This document shows positions 35,365 through 44,713 of a stretch of 64,000 nt of DNA, piece by piece. The stretch is from Roseiarcus sp963806935 (GTDB taxonomy: Bacteria > Pseudomonadota > Alphaproteobacteria > Rhizobiales > Beijerinckiaceae). Position 1 is the first letter of the stretch; each line of letters starts with the position of its first letter. The translations under genes and the position numbers were made by a program. Under the pieces are notes generated by a model. It was not told the origin of the DNA and did not search any database. It worked only from the letters and a program-made list of their open reading frames with translations. The stretch lies in the NCBI GenBank assembly GCA_963806935.1, contig CAWEAT010000011.1:1-64000 (forward strand). The letters run 5' to 3'.

Positions 35365-36135
35365 CTATTGCTTGCCCATGACGGCGAGCACCTGCTCGAG
35401 CGGCGCCGAGGACGTGCGGAATGAGCCCGAATAAGGATCGCTGAGGTCGAGGATCAGGTAGAACGCGCTGGCGACCGCGATGGCCCCGAGCGCCCCGACG
35501 GCAATCGACATCGGATTGCCTTTCGACATCAGGCCATAACCGAGGAATAGACATGTCGCCCACGCGACCACCATCAGAATGAGCGGGTAGGAAACCGGGT
35601 TCGACAGCGCAAACGACATCTGCAACCGCGCCTGCCCGATTCCGTCGACGATGCCGGCGGCGGCGGCGAGCGCCTGCGTTTCGGCGGCGGTCGTGGGATG
35701 AAGCTCCGCCAGGGCTTTCTCGCGATTGCGCAGGCTCTCGATCGCCGCGGAGAAGTTCTTGGCGACGAAATCAATGTCCGTGTCATTCGCGCCCCAGATG
35801 TCGTCGATCGTCTTGCCGAGGTTCTGCCGGATTTGCGCGCGGAGCGGAGTCGCATCAGGCCCGTAGTCGGCAAGGGCGAGATCGAGTTGCAGGACTTTCG
35901 CGGCGAGGGTCTGCACCGCCAGATTCTGGCCGGCGTAGACGCCATAGGCGGTCCAGATCAACAGGCCGAGCACGAGAGCGGACAGAAGGGTCAGGAGACC
36001 GACGACCGCCCCGATCATGTCGCGCGGACCGCCGGTCGTGAACTTCTCCGGCAGGACGCGCTGCAGAAGGAGCCCGACCGCGCCCCCGACGAACACGGCG
36101 AGGGCGACCAAGAGCGCGAATTTTTCCGGACTCAT
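35365..36135 (-). CDS. DUF4239-type membrane protein, paralogue 2
   Basis: The 256-residue protein has two N-terminal spans (FALLVALAVFVGGAVGLLLQ and MIGAVVGLLTLLSALVLGLL), a soluble helical region and two C-terminal spans (SYPLILMVVAWATCLFLGYG and IAVGALGAIAVASAFYLILD). LLIWTAYGVYAGQNLAVQTL and DLSDPYSGSFRTSSAPLEQV match the third paralogue (58498-59286), which has LLIWTAYGVYSTQQTELQTI and EFSQPYTGWIRVAPAPLEQA. ATG 36135 has GGGGAGG upstream. Function is unknown. Confidence 0.82.
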   Translation of the reverse strand: MSPEKFALLVALAVFVGGAVGLLLQRVLPEKFTTGGPRDMIGAVVGLLTLLSALVLGLLIWTAYGVYAGQNLAVQTLAAKVLQLDLALADYGPDATPLRAQIRQNLGKTIDDIWGANDTDIDFVAKNFSAAIESLRNREKALAELHPTTAAETQALAAAAGIVDGIGQARLQMSFALSNPVSYPLILMVVAWATCLFLGYGLMSKGNPMSIAVGALGAIAVASAFYLILDLSDPYSGSFRTSSAPLEQVLAVMGKQ

Positions 36136-36206
36136 TTGCCTCCCCGAGCCGCACGACTCCGCGCGAGTTATCGTTTGCGCCTGCGGAACGCAACACACGG
36201 GGAGCG

Positions 36207-37310
36207 TCAGCTCCGCGTCCCAACCTCGCCGACGCAGGCGTCGATCAAGTCGTCCATCCGCCGCGCGATCGCGCGGATGTCGAACAGCGCCTCGACCCGC
36301 TTGCGTCCGGCGCGGGCGAGATCGGCGCGCCGATCGGGCGCGTCCATGAGCCCTCCCAGCGCCGCCGCGAGGCCGGCGGCGTCGTTCGGGTCGACCGTGA
36401 TCGCGCATGGGCCGCAGACTTCAGCGAGGCCGCCAAGTCCCGACGCGATCAGCGCCGCGCCGCTCGCCAACGCCTCGAGAGCGGTGCGGCCGAACGGCTC
36501 GGGCGTTCTGGTCAGCGCCATGCCGATTGCGGACTTTTCCCACGCCGCTTTGACCTCGGAGTGGGGAAGATTGGCGTCGATCCGGATACGGCCGCCGGAC
36601 GCTTCCGCTGCGTCGCGGAGCGCGCGGACAGTTTCAGGCTCCCGGCCGGTGGCGGAGAGGATGAAGCGGGCGCTCCAGGCGGGCCGCGTCTTGAGGGCGG
36701 TTGCGATCGCCGCCATCGCCTCGACGTGGCCTTTGTCGGCGAGCGCGCGGCCGACGCTGAGGATCGAAGCGTCCTTGGGTTCGGTCGCTGACCAGGCCCG
36801 CATGTCGAGCCCATTGGGAATCGAGCGCATCGGCGCGCGGGCGAAGGGAAAATTGGTCCGGAAGCGGGCGAGCGCGTCCTCGCTGACGAAGGCGAAGCCC
36901 GCGAGCGGCGCCACCTTGAGCCGCGCGGCGGCGACGCCGGCCGCCCCGCGAGGCGCGGACTCGTAAGCATGGCTGTGCAGGAGAACGCGCGCGCCCGAGG
37001 TCGAGGCGATCAGGGCGGCGGCGGGAAGATGGTTCTCGACCACCGCGATGTCGATCCCGCGCCGCCTGAGGAGCCGGGCGACGCCCAGGGCCTTGGCGAC
37101 ATTTCCGCCCAGCGAAACGTCGGCGATGGTCGCGATCTCGATGCCCTCGAACGGCTCGTCGACGGGCGGACAGGCGACCAGGGTCGAGCTTGCATAGCGG
37201 CTGTGAAGGACGAGATCGCGGACGCAGAGCTCGACCGACGACGCCAGCCGCGGCCCGAAATGCGCGTTGCGCAAGAGGACGTAGGCGATCTTCGGATTAC
37301 GCGCGATCAT
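36207..37310 (-). CDS. Glycosyltransferase family 4 (group 1)
   Basis: The 367-residue protein has a GT-B layout. The N-terminal half binds the acceptor (IAYVLLRNAHFGPRLASSVE, VVENHLPAAALIAST, LLHSHAYESAPRGAAGVAAA). The C-terminal half binds the nucleotide sugar (ASILSVGRALADKGHVEAMA, FILSATGREPETVRALRDAA, IGMALTRTPEPFGRTALEAL, ASGAALIASGLGGLAEVCG). The E-x7-E motif of GT4 enzymes is present as EPFGRTALE. It probably adds a sugar to a lipopolysaccharide or exopolysaccharide. It stands alone on the minus strand between a DUF4239 gene and moaC. Confidence 0.9.
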   Translation of the reverse strand: MIARNPKIAYVLLRNAHFGPRLASSVELCVRDLVLHSRYASSTLVACPPVDEPFEGIEIATIADVSLGGNVAKALGVARLLRRRGIDIAVVENHLPAAALIASTSGARVLLHSHAYESAPRGAAGVAAARLKVAPLAGFAFVSEDALARFRTNFPFARAPMRSIPNGLDMRAWSATEPKDASILSVGRALADKGHVEAMAAIATALKTRPAWSARFILSATGREPETVRALRDAAEASGGRIRIDANLPHSEVKAAWEKSAIGMALTRTPEPFGRTALEALASGAALIASGLGGLAEVCGPCAITVDPNDAAGLAAALGGLMDAPDRRADLARAGRKRVEALFDIRAIARRMDDLIDACVGEVGTRS

Positions 37311-37497
37311 CGCAAGCTCAAGTGTAAAGGGCCCGCCACGCGACGCCCCCGGGCGTCCTTACATTGCGAGGGGCGGGCAGGACAAACGGCGGCCGCGATT
37401 GCGGGCGATCGCCAATTTTGCTTGAACGGGCGGCCGACGGCGGTTCGTGCGCAAGAGAAACGCCCGGACCGAAGCTTTGAGCGAAAGACGCGAACCG

Positions 37498-38010
37498 ATG
37501 GCCCCCTCCGCCGACCAACCGAACCCACTGACCCATATCGGCGCCCAGGGCGAGGCGCGGATGGTCGACGTTTCGGACAAGGAAGCGACGAACCGGGTCG
37601 CGATCGCCGAGGGACGGGTGCGCATGGCGGCTTCGACGCTGGCCGCGATCATGGCCGGCGACGCGAAGAAGGGCGACGTCATCGGCGCGGCGCGGATCGC
37701 CGGGATCATGGCGGCCAAGAAAACCGCCGATCTCATTCCGCTCTGCCATCCGTTGAGCCTGACCAAGGTTCTCATCGACATCGAGCCCGACCACGCCCTG
37801 CCCGGCCTTACGGTGCGGGCCGAGGCGCGATGCGCCGGGCCGACCGGCGTCGAGATGGAGGCGCTCACCGCCGTCTCCGTCGCCTGCCTCACGATCTACG
37901 ACATGGCCAAGGCGATCGACCGGGGCATGAGCGTCGAAGAGGTGCGGCTGATCGAGAAACGGGGCGGCAAATCGGGCGAATGGCGAGCGGCGAAGGAGAA
38001 GCGCGAATGA
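37498..38010 (+). CDS. moaC: Cyclic pyranopterin monophosphate synthase
   Basis: MoaC converts 3',8-cyclo-7,8-dihydro-GTP to cyclic pyranopterin monophosphate in molybdenum-cofactor synthesis. The protein of about 170 residues has MVDVSDKEATNRVAIAEGRV, GAARIAGIMAAKKTADLIPL, CHPLSLTKVLIDIE, CAGPTGVEMEALTAVSVACL and IYDMAKAIDRGM, the full set of active-site motifs including LCHP and GVEMEAL. I start at ATG 37498, which gives the usual LTHIGAQGEARMVDVS beginning; an in-frame ATG at 37447 is upstream. Its stop overlaps the moeA start (ATGA). Confidence 0.96.
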   Translation: MAPSADQPNPLTHIGAQGEARMVDVSDKEATNRVAIAEGRVRMAASTLAAIMAGDAKKGDVIGAARIAGIMAAKKTADLIPLCHPLSLTKVLIDIEPDHALPGLTVRAEARCAGPTGVEMEALTAVSVACLTIYDMAKAIDRGMSVEEVRLIEKRGGKSGEWRAAKEKRE

Positions 38011-39236
38011 GCGCGATGATCACGGTCGAGGAGGCGCTGGCCCGCGTGCTGGCCTCCGCCGCGACGCCGCTCGAGGAGGAAAAGGTCGCGCTCGACCAAG
38101 CGTACGGCCGGGTGCTTGCGCGTGACATCGCCGCCTTGAGGACCCAGCCGCCGTTCGCCAACTCGGCCATGGACGGCTACGCGGTGCGCGCGGCCGACAC
38201 GGCTCAGGCGCCGGCGACCTTGACGGTGATCGGCGAGTCGGCGGCGGGCCGCGCGTTCGAGGGCGGCCTTGGCCGGGGCGAGGCGGTTCGCATCTTCACC
38301 GGCGCGCCGATGCCCGAAGGCGCCGACGCGATCGTCATTCAGGAGGATGTCCGCCGCGAGGGCGACCGGATCGCGCTCGCGGCCGCCGCGCTCGCGGGCG
38401 AAAACCTGCGCGAGGCGGGCATGGACTTTCGCGCCGGCGAAGCCCTGATCGCCGCCGGCCGCCGTCTGACGCCCCGCGACGTGGCGTTGGCGGCGTCGGC
38501 CAACCACACCCGCCTCGCGGTCCGCCGGCGCGCCCGGGTCGCGATCCTGGCGACCGGCGATGAACTGGTTTCCCCCGGAGGAACGCTCGGCCCGGCGCAG
38601 ATCGTCGCGTCGAACAACTACGCCGTCGCCGGCCTCGTCGAGGCGACCGGCGCGACCGCGATCGACCTCGGGATCGCCGTCGATGCGCTCGACGCGTTGA
38701 GCGACGCCGTGAGCCGCGCGCGCGACGCCAAGGCCGACGTGCTGGTGACGCTCGGCGGCGCGTCGGTCGGCGATTACGACCTCGTACAGCAGGCGCTCAC
38801 CGCCGAAGGGATGGAGCTCGGCTTCTGGCGGATCGCCATGCGTCCGGGCAAGCCCCTGATGCACGGGCGGATCGGCGCGATGCGCGTCCTCGGCCTGCCC
38901 GGCAATCCGACGTCGTCGACGGTCTGTGCGGTCCTGTTCCTGCGCCCCCTCCTCCGCGCCCTGCACGGCGAGGGAGACCCGGGCGCCGACCCGAGCCAGC
39001 CCGCCCGCCTCGCCGTCGACCTTCCCGCCAACGGGCCGCGCCAGGACTATATGCGCGCCGCGCTCGCCCGCGGCCCCGACGGCGTTCTCGTCGCGACCCC
39101 GGCGTCGAACCAGGATTCGTCTCTGGTCAAGACGATGGCCCGCGCCGACGGGCTCATCGTGCGGCCGGTGCGCGCGGGGCCGGCAAGGGCGGGCGACGCC
39201 TGCCGGGTCATTCCCTTCGACGGCCTTGGCGTCTAG
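38007..39236 (+). CDS. moeA: Molybdopterin molybdenumtransferase
   Basis: MoeA inserts molybdenum into adenylated molybdopterin. The 409-residue protein has the four-domain plan: N-terminal SVEEALARVLASA and PFANSAMDGYAVRAADT, IFTGAPMPEGADAIVIQED, the MPT-binding domain (ILATGDELVSPGGTLGPAQI, VLVTLGGASVGDYDLVQQAL, FWRIAMRPGKPLMHGRIGAM, VLGLPGNPTSSTVCAVLFL) and a C-terminal beta domain. The GD-motif and PGKP region place it firmly in MoeA. It overlaps moaC by 4 bases, indicating coupling. The cofactor is needed by the molybdoenzyme at 30151-30951. Confidence 0.97.
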   Translation: MSAMITVEEALARVLASAATPLEEEKVALDQAYGRVLARDIAALRTQPPFANSAMDGYAVRAADTAQAPATLTVIGESAAGRAFEGGLGRGEAVRIFTGAPMPEGADAIVIQEDVRREGDRIALAAAALAGENLREAGMDFRAGEALIAAGRRLTPRDVALAASANHTRLAVRRRARVAILATGDELVSPGGTLGPAQIVASNNYAVAGLVEATGATAIDLGIAVDALDALSDAVSRARDAKADVLVTLGGASVGDYDLVQQALTAEGMELGFWRIAMRPGKPLMHGRIGAMRVLGLPGNPTSSTVCAVLFLRPLLRALHGEGDPGADPSQPARLAVDLPANGPRQDYMRAALARGPDGVLVATPASNQDSSLVKTMARADGLIVRPVRAGPARAGDACRVIPFDGLGV

Positions 39237-39350
39237 GGGAGGAAAACAAAGGGTTTGGAAGGAAAGCAAAAGGAAAAGCGGAAGGAAAGCCGAGGAAAGC
39301 CGGAAGAAAAACAAAGGAGAAGCGGAAGGAAATCAAAGGCGCCCTTCCGC
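39237..39350 (+). repeat. Purine-rich tract with GGAAGGAAA-type repeats after moeA
   Basis: The strand is almost only A and G for about 100 bases, with repeated GGAAGGAAAGC, GGAAAGCC and AAGCGGAAGGAAA units, ending at GGCGCCCTTCCGCC. It could form unusual structures or be a slippage product. The unit GGAAATCAAAGG also occurs in the dispersed repeat at 798-852 and 9365-9421, so a relation is possible. No coding sense. Confidence 0.6.
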
Positions 39351-39507
39351 CGATTTATGCTGCAGCCTCAACGCTTTACGACCTGACCGCCTCGTGCGTG
39401 CGCCCCTCCTGGCCGCCACTCGCGCCGGTGCGCCGACACAATCCGGCGACATTCAGGCACGATACCAAGGATTTCTGATTATCACAAGCACCGATCCGCT
39501 CTATGTC

Positions 39508-39540
39508 GCGTGGATGGCCGGGACAAGCCCGGCCATGGAC
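39508..39540. repeat. Short palindromic repeat (TGGCCGGGACAAGCCCGGCCA type)
   Basis: TGGCCGGG and CCCGGCCA flank ACAAG and form an 8-base perfect stem. Similar palindromes are widespread in Rhizobiales intergenic DNA. It lies between moeA and the ion-channel gene, which converge. Confidence 0.7.
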
Positions 39541-39602
39541 TGAAGGCCGGGGGCCCGGCCACCCGTGTCAGCCTCGTTGGACAACCGCCGCCCGACCGGC
39601 CT

Positions 39603-40054
39603 TCAATGCCCCGGCGCCGGCCAGTGACGCTGTAGAACCCCGAACAGGAACGCCGTCGTCAGGCCGAACAGCATCATGCCGTTCAGCGCCTCGATCGCTC
39701 CCATAAGGCGCCAGTGCTGGGCAAGAAAGAGCTCCGCATGGCCGTAGGTCGTCATCGCGTTGAGCGAATAGAGCATTGCGCTGGCGAAGTCGGGGCGCGC
39801 GCCGAGCCCGACATAAGCGATTGCCCAGACGCCCGCTTCGAGGCCGTGCAGGAACGTGATCAGAATGACCGTCGGAACAATGATGACGGTGAGCGTGAAT
39901 GAAGACCGATGGCGGCCGAAGATCCTGCGACAGCGGGAGCACGAGCTGGTCCGCGGATCAGCGCCAGACCGAAGGCGTGCGCCAATACATTGAACACGAT
40001 CAGCGGCAGGCTCCAGGCCCAATCGTTGGACCAGGCGCCGGCAGCCTCAAACAC
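39603..40054 (-). pseudogene. Two-span ion-channel-like membrane protein, frameshifted
   Basis: From ATG 40054 the sequence reads MFEAAGAWSNDWAWSLPLIV and FNVLAHAFGLALIR. Coding then shifts, probably twice, between about 39900 and 39965, and continues TLTVIIVPTVILITFLHGLE, AGVWAIAYVGLGARPDFASA, MLYSLNAMTTYGHAEL and MGAIEALNGMMLFGLTTAFL to a stop at 39603. SLNAMTTYGHAEL is a pore-loop-like segment and the pattern fits the Ion_trans_2 potassium-channel-related group. The joined protein has about 150 residues. Selectivity cannot be judged; the loop lacks a canonical GYG filter (YGH instead). Confidence 0.65.
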
Positions 40055-40111
40055 CGCTCACCCTTGCGCCTTGAGGTCGCCTGCGCGAGCGGCGAATGCC
40101 CGCCGATCCGG

Positions 40112-40516
40112 TCAATACCAGCCGGGCGCGTAGGGACCCCAGACGCCGCCCCAGTCCATCGCCGCCTCCTGGTTGAGGATCGCCGTCGTCTCCTGCATCT
40201 GGGCGATGTTGTTGGCGGCGCGGATCTGCTGATATTGCTGAAAGGCGGCGTCGTTGCCGATAAAAGCGCAGCCGCACCCGGCGGCGTCGGCGTAGATATA
40301 GATGTTGTGACCCTTCCGCTGGGCTGCGACGATCGTGTTCTGCGGCAGCGCCTGGAGCTTGGTCATTTTCAGCGGCGTATCCGCCGGCTGCCGGATGAAC
40401 CCCGCGGCGGCGAGCTGCCCTTCCTTTTCCGGCGCCCCCATGGTCATGCAGCCGGCCAGAAGCGCCGGCGCGGCGAGCGCCGCCAAACCCATACGGACTG
40501 TTCTGATCACCACCAT
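40112..40516 (-). CDS. Lipoprotein of unknown function
   Basis: The 134-residue product begins MVVIRTVRMGLAALAAPALL with the lipobox LAGC (cysteine near residue 23), so it should be lipid-anchored. The mature part includes FIRQPADTPLKMTKLQALPQ, NTIVAAQRKGHNIYIYADAA, GCGCAFIGNDAAFQQYQQIR and a C-terminal EEAAMDWG-like helix ending WGPYAPGWY. Two further cysteines (GCGCAF) could pair. The start is uncertain among ATG 40516, GTG 40510 and ATG 40492, since GGGGAGGAG abuts the first. No known domain recognised. It precedes the frameshifted ion channel on the same strand. Confidence 0.75.
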   Translation of the reverse strand: MVVIRTVRMGLAALAAPALLAGCMTMGAPEKEGQLAAAGFIRQPADTPLKMTKLQALPQNTIVAAQRKGHNIYIYADAAGCGCAFIGNDAAFQQYQQIRAANNIAQMQETTAILNQEAAMDWGGVWGPYAPGWY

Positions 40517-40644
40517 CTCCTCCCCTGCCCGCAATCGGCCATGAAATGCGCGGAAAGCCAAGTCTTTGACGAATCTCGCGGCCCCGCCTCGATGGGCTGA
40601 CCTTCGCCTTCCTTAAGCCCCAATGTCAATTGCGCGCCGGCTGC

Positions 40645-42242
40645 TCAATGCGGCGGGACGTTCGACGTTTGCGCCTCGACGTCGGGCAGTTTCGATTGGG
40701 TCCAGCCGCCGCCGAGAGCGACGATCAGGTTCACCACGTCGGTCTGGACCTGCGCCTGGGTGGTGAGCAGGTTTTCTTCGGCCGACAGCTGCTGGGCTTC
40801 CGCGACGACGACCGCGGTGAAGGCCTGGGTGCCGGCCTGATATTCGTTGAGCGTGATTTGGGTCGCCTGGCGGGAGAGGCGCACGTTTTCGGCCTGGACC
40901 TTGGCCTCGCGCGAGAGAATGCGAATCCCGGAAAGGGAATCTTCGACCTGCTGGATCGCGGTCAACACGGTCTGGCGGTAGGTCGCGACATCCGCCTGAT
41001 AGGTCTGGCGCGCCGCCTCCACCTGGGCGGTGGTGAGGCCGCCGTTGAACAAGGGTTGCGCGATCGACGCGCCGAACGACCAGACCGGATTGGTCGGGCC
41101 GAAGGCGGCGTTGAACGGGTTGCCGGAATAGCCGATGAGGCCGTTGAGCGAAACGGCCGGAAAATAGCCGGCGAAGGCGACGCCGATCTGCGCATTGGCC
41201 TCGCGCATCGCCTCCTCCGCCGCCGCGACATCGGGCCTGCGCTCCAGAAGCGAAGAGGGAAGACCGACCGGGACCGGCGGAACGCGGGTCGCGAGCGCTC
41301 CGGGCGGGATCGAAAGGCCGGCGGGCGGACGGCCCATCAGGACCGCGATCGCATGTTCGCTCTGGGCGCGCGACACCCCGGCGGCGATCAGCTGCGCCTG
41401 GGCGTTGAGCAGCTGCGTCTGAGCGGTGATGACGTCGGATTTGGCGGCGGTCCCGGCGTTGTACTGGTTCTGGGTGATCGTCAGCGAATGCTGATATTCG
41501 ACAGCCGTTTTCTGGAGCAGGGCCTCGAGCGAATCGGCCTCTCGCAGGGTCACATAGGCGAGCGCCAGCAGCGACTGCTCGGAAAGCGTAGCGTTGGCGA
41601 GGGTTGCGGCGCTTAACTGCGCGCCCGCCTGCTGGGCTTCGACCTCGCGCCGGACCTGGCCCCAGATGTCGAGCGTCCACAATCCCGAGGCTTCCGCGGT
41701 CAATTGGGTCCCGGCGTCTGGACGAACGCGGTGGCGGAGCCGTTCCCAGTGACGGTCGGAAACAGCCCGGCGCGGGCTTCGTTGATGAGCGCCAGCGCCG
41801 CGCGATAATTGGCTTCGTCCGCCTTGACCGTCTGGTTGGAGACGACGACGTCTCGCATCAGCTGATCGAGCTCCGGGTCATGAAACACCGACCACCACTC
41901 GCCTTTCGGCTCGCTTTCGCGCGGCGTCGCGATCTTCCAGCCCTTGATCTCCTTGAACTCAGGCGAGACGAGCGCGGCCGGCCGCTCGAAGTTGGGGCCG
42001 ACCGCGGCGCAACCCGAGAGCGCCAATGCCGCGAGGAGCGGCGCAGCGGATGGGGCGAAACGCCGCGGAGCGCGGTCGCCGGTCGAGGCGAGCGAAGGCT
42101 CGGCGACGCGCCCGAACTCGTCGCACGTTCTCCGGCCCGCAGCGGCGCGGGCTATGTCCGGAGTCCGCGAAGCGATGGCGAAATCCCCCTCCCGGCCGGC
42201 TTGCCCAGTCCCGGCCCGTTGCACGGCTCCTTTAGGCGCCAT
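40645..42242 (-). pseudogene. RND-type outer-membrane efflux lipoprotein (NodT/OprM family), one frameshift
   Basis: The first frame (from about 42242) contains LAALALSGCAAVGPNFERPA with a lipobox and GEWWSVFHDPELDQLMRDVV, VSNQTVKADEANYRAALALI. Near 41705 it shifts to TAEASGLWTLDIWGQVRREV, followed by the repeated TolC-like helices (ALAYVTLREADSLEALLQ, GRPPAGLSIPPG, SLLERRPDVAAAEEAMREAN, QPLFNGGLTTAQVEAARQTY) to 40645. The joined protein is about 530 residues by frame, a little long at the N-terminus, whose start is uncertain. One base in GGGACCCAATTG explains the break. No RND pump or membrane-fusion gene is adjacent. Confidence 0.85.
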
Positions 42243-42344
42243 CCGCTTCGGCGGCGCAAGTCCCGGCCGGGCGCGGTTGCGAACACGTTTCGGCGCCTTT
42301 TCACGCCACGCCGGCGGCGACGGAGGGTAAGGCGGATGGCCGGT

Positions 42345-42914
42345 TCAGTCCTGATCGGACGACATTCTGACCCGCCCCCACCACAGGAACAGCAGGAGCG
42401 CGATCAGGACGGCGCCGATGAAAACCAGAAACAGCGCCGCCTGCTCGAACCAGGCGACCAACGGCACCGCAACAGCGAGGAAGGCGCCGGCGACGCCGAG
42501 CCTCCAGTCTCTCAGGTCAAGTCCAGAGATGAAGACGCCGAGAGCGAGCAAGGTCAGCATCATGCCGCCCAATGCGTCGCTGGTGGTGAGGCCGCCGACG
42601 TTGCTGAGGTTGATGAGATACATCGCAACCAGCACCGCCGCCCACTGGGCGAGTTGGATCGCGACTGTCTCGATCCGCCCGCGGCCGCGCGGCGCGCGGG
42701 CCAAACCGACGGCGACGCACAGCAGCGCGGTGACCGGCGTCATGATCACCCAGTAGTCGGCCGAGGGCCGGCGAAAAAAGCTCGTCCATGAAATGCCGAT
42801 GACGCCGATGATGACGATTGCGAGATAGGGCGCCTCGGTCAGCAGGCTGCCCCACATCCTGCGCCGCCGACGCTTCGCGACGCGCTCGGAAGGCGATGTA
42901 TTCGCATTGGCCAT
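42345..42914 (-). CDS. Conserved membrane protein of unknown function
   Basis: The 189-residue protein begins MANANTSPSERVAKRRRRRM, a very basic N-terminus, and then shows about five spans: LLTEAPYLAIVIIGVIGISW, VIMTPVTALLCVAVGLARAP, ETVAIQLAQWAAVLVAMYLI, LGGMMLTLLALGVFISGLDL and FEQAALFLVFIGAVLIALLL. The final residues RVRMSSDQD are hydrophilic. I do not recognise a family. ATG 42914 is preferred over the in-frame ATG at 42944. It lies upstream of the efflux-factor gene on the same strand, 102 bases away. Confidence 0.72.
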   Translation of the reverse strand: MANANTSPSERVAKRRRRRMWGSLLTEAPYLAIVIIGVIGISWTSFFRRPSADYWVIMTPVTALLCVAVGLARAPRGRGRIETVAIQLAQWAAVLVAMYLINLSNVGGLTTSDALGGMMLTLLALGVFISGLDLRDWRLGVAGAFLAVAVPLVAWFEQAALFLVFIGAVLIALLLFLWWGRVRMSSDQD

Positions 42915-43088
42915 TTTCGCTTCCGGTCGGCTCGGCGCGCCCACGCGAACCCGCGCTGTTTCGCATGATTTCTATCACGCGTGCGAACGCCCTACCACGG
43001 GTCCAACGCACGGGCGCCCGCCGATCGATCATCCGCGTCAGGCCACGCGCGGCGATCCGTATTCGCGCGTGGTTGCGATCAGTCCCGC

Positions 43089-43820
43089 CTAGTTCCGCGC
43101 GCCGACAATCGCCCGCCAGAAGCCGCTGTAAGCAAGCTCGAACCCGACGATCTCATAATCGAGGTCGATCGCGTCCATGACTTCGTAGGCCGAATTGTTG
43201 CAGATCGGGAAGATGATCAGCCCGTCCTTCGAGACGTGGCGGCGCGCCTGGCGCAGGTAGGCCTCGGTGGTGCGCCCGTTCGGATCGCATAGACTGAAGC
43301 GCTCGATGTCGTTCTCGGGGTTCTTGTCGACCATCGGCGTGTTGAAGACGATGAGGTCGAAGTCCTTTTCATCGATCTTTTCGAACAGATCGGATTGAAA
43401 CGCCGTCAAGGTGACATTGTTGAGCGTGGCGTTGGCGATCGTCGCCTCGACCGCGATCGGGGAAATGTCGGTGGCGACGGTGCGCGACGTCCAGTTGGCG
43501 GCCATGAACAGCGAGATGATGCCGCAGCCGGCGCCGATCTCCAGCGTCTTGGCGATCTTGTTCGGGTCCATCGCCTTGATATTGCGAATGAAAAACTCAG
43601 AGCTCGAGTCCGGCAGCGGGTGGTAGACCCCGGCCGGCACGTCGACCACCAGGCCGTCGGCGTGGATCCGCTCCGGCACCGCCTGCCGGCGCACGAGCGC
43701 TTCATGGGCGTCGGCGATATCGAATTTGGCCGTGGTGACAAGCTCGGAAATCCCGAGCTTGCGCAGAACGGAGGCCCGCGGCGGCCCGATCCGCCGCTCG
43801 TTGAGGTATCCGATACTCAT
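43089..43820 (-). CDS. Class I SAM-dependent methyltransferase (PrmC/MTS-like core)
   Basis: The 243-residue protein has motif I TLEIGAGCGIISLFMAAN (residues about 93-110), the acidic strand TVATDISPIAVEATIANATL, and motif IV-like FDLIVFNTPMVDKNPENDIE where the expected NPPY of PrmC/MTS enzymes is NTPM. The front part VDVPAGVYHPLPDSSSEFFI matches proteins annotated as methyltransferase small-domain or release-factor-like. The NPPY change argues against a classical glutamine/adenine target. ATG 43820 gives MSIGYLNERR. It lies between the membrane-protein gene and an ABC permease and its target is unknown. Confidence 0.85.
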   Translation of the reverse strand: MSIGYLNERRIGPPRASVLRKLGISELVTTAKFDIADAHEALVRRQAVPERIHADGLVVDVPAGVYHPLPDSSSEFFIRNIKAMDPNKIAKTLEIGAGCGIISLFMAANWTSRTVATDISPIAVEATIANATLNNVTLTAFQSDLFEKIDEKDFDLIVFNTPMVDKNPENDIERFSLCDPNGRTTEAYLRQARRHVSKDGLIIFPICNNSAYEVMDAIDLDYEIVGFELAYSGFWRAIVGARN

Positions 43821-43926
43821 TTGACCTCGCCTTCCTTTGTCGGGGCAACGGTTTCCCGTCGCAGCGGCGCACAAAACAATGGGGCCGCGACCGTCTGAAG
43901 TTATACGATGGACTGGATTATCGGTG

Positions 43927-44713
43927 TCAGCTTTCCCGTCCGCGCTCGCTGTCGTGCCAATCGCGCAACAACCAATGCGACAGCGCAGTCAGCAGCAGAT
44001 GAATTGTGATGCCGGCGACCGAAATCAAGAGCAGGGCGGCGAACATTCGGGGAATATTGAGGCGAAACCCTGATTCGACAATGCGATACGCGAGCCCCGA
44101 CCCCTGCCCCGCCGAGCCCGGCGGCGATCTCCGCGACGATGGCGCCGATCAGCGCCAGACCGCCGCTGATCCGCAACCCGGCGAGAAAATAAGGCAAGGC
44201 CGACGGCAGCCTGAGCAGCAGGAACTGCTGCATTTTCGAAGCGCGATACATCTGGAACAGGTCGACAAGGTTATGGTCGGCCGACGAGAGCCCAAGGGTG
44301 GTATTGGCCAGGAGGGGAAAAAACGCCACCAGGAAGGCGCAGACCAGAACTGCAATGGTCGGGGTCAGATAGATCAGGAGCAGCGGCGCGATGGCCACGA
44401 TCGGCGTCACCTGCATGGCGACCGCGAACGGGTAGAAGGCGCGCTCGACGATCCGCGACTGGGCGAAAATAATGGCGAGCGCGACGCTGCCGATGACTGC
44501 GATCAGAAGCGCCTTGAGCGTGATCGACAACGTCACCCAGAGCGAGGCGGAGAGCGTCGGCCAATCGGTGATGAGGGTGGCGATGATGAGGCTCGGCGCC
44601 GGCAAGAGATACGACGGGACGGCGAAATAACGAACCAGCCCCTCCCAGGCGAACAGCCCCAGACCGAGGGTGAGCGCCGGAACCGCGTAGCCGACAAAGT
44701 CGTCGCAACTCAC
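43927..44713 (-). pseudogene. ABC transporter permease (SsuC/TauC/ThiX-like), one frameshift
   Basis: The frame from 44713 encodes PALTLGLGLFAWEGLVRYFA, SASLWVTLSITLKALLIAVI, MQVTPIVAIAPLLLIYLTPT and the cytoplasmic EAA-like loop YRASKMQQFLLLRLPSALPY, FLAGLRISGGLALIGAIVAE. Near 44114-44120 one extra base breaks the frame; removing it gives GLAYRIVESGFRLNIPRMFA, ALLLISVAGITIHLLLTALS, HWLLRDWHDSERGRES and a stop at 43927. So the likely protein is a normal permease of about 262 residues. The start overlaps the stop of the ATPase gene (44710), supporting coupling. Partner substrate-binding protein is at 47303-48301. Confidence 0.88.

Noticed and set aside
36969..38006. Long in-frame extension upstream of moeA
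   Set aside because: It is out of frame with moaC, which is certain; the moeA start at 38007 overlaps the moaC stop and fits the family N-terminus.
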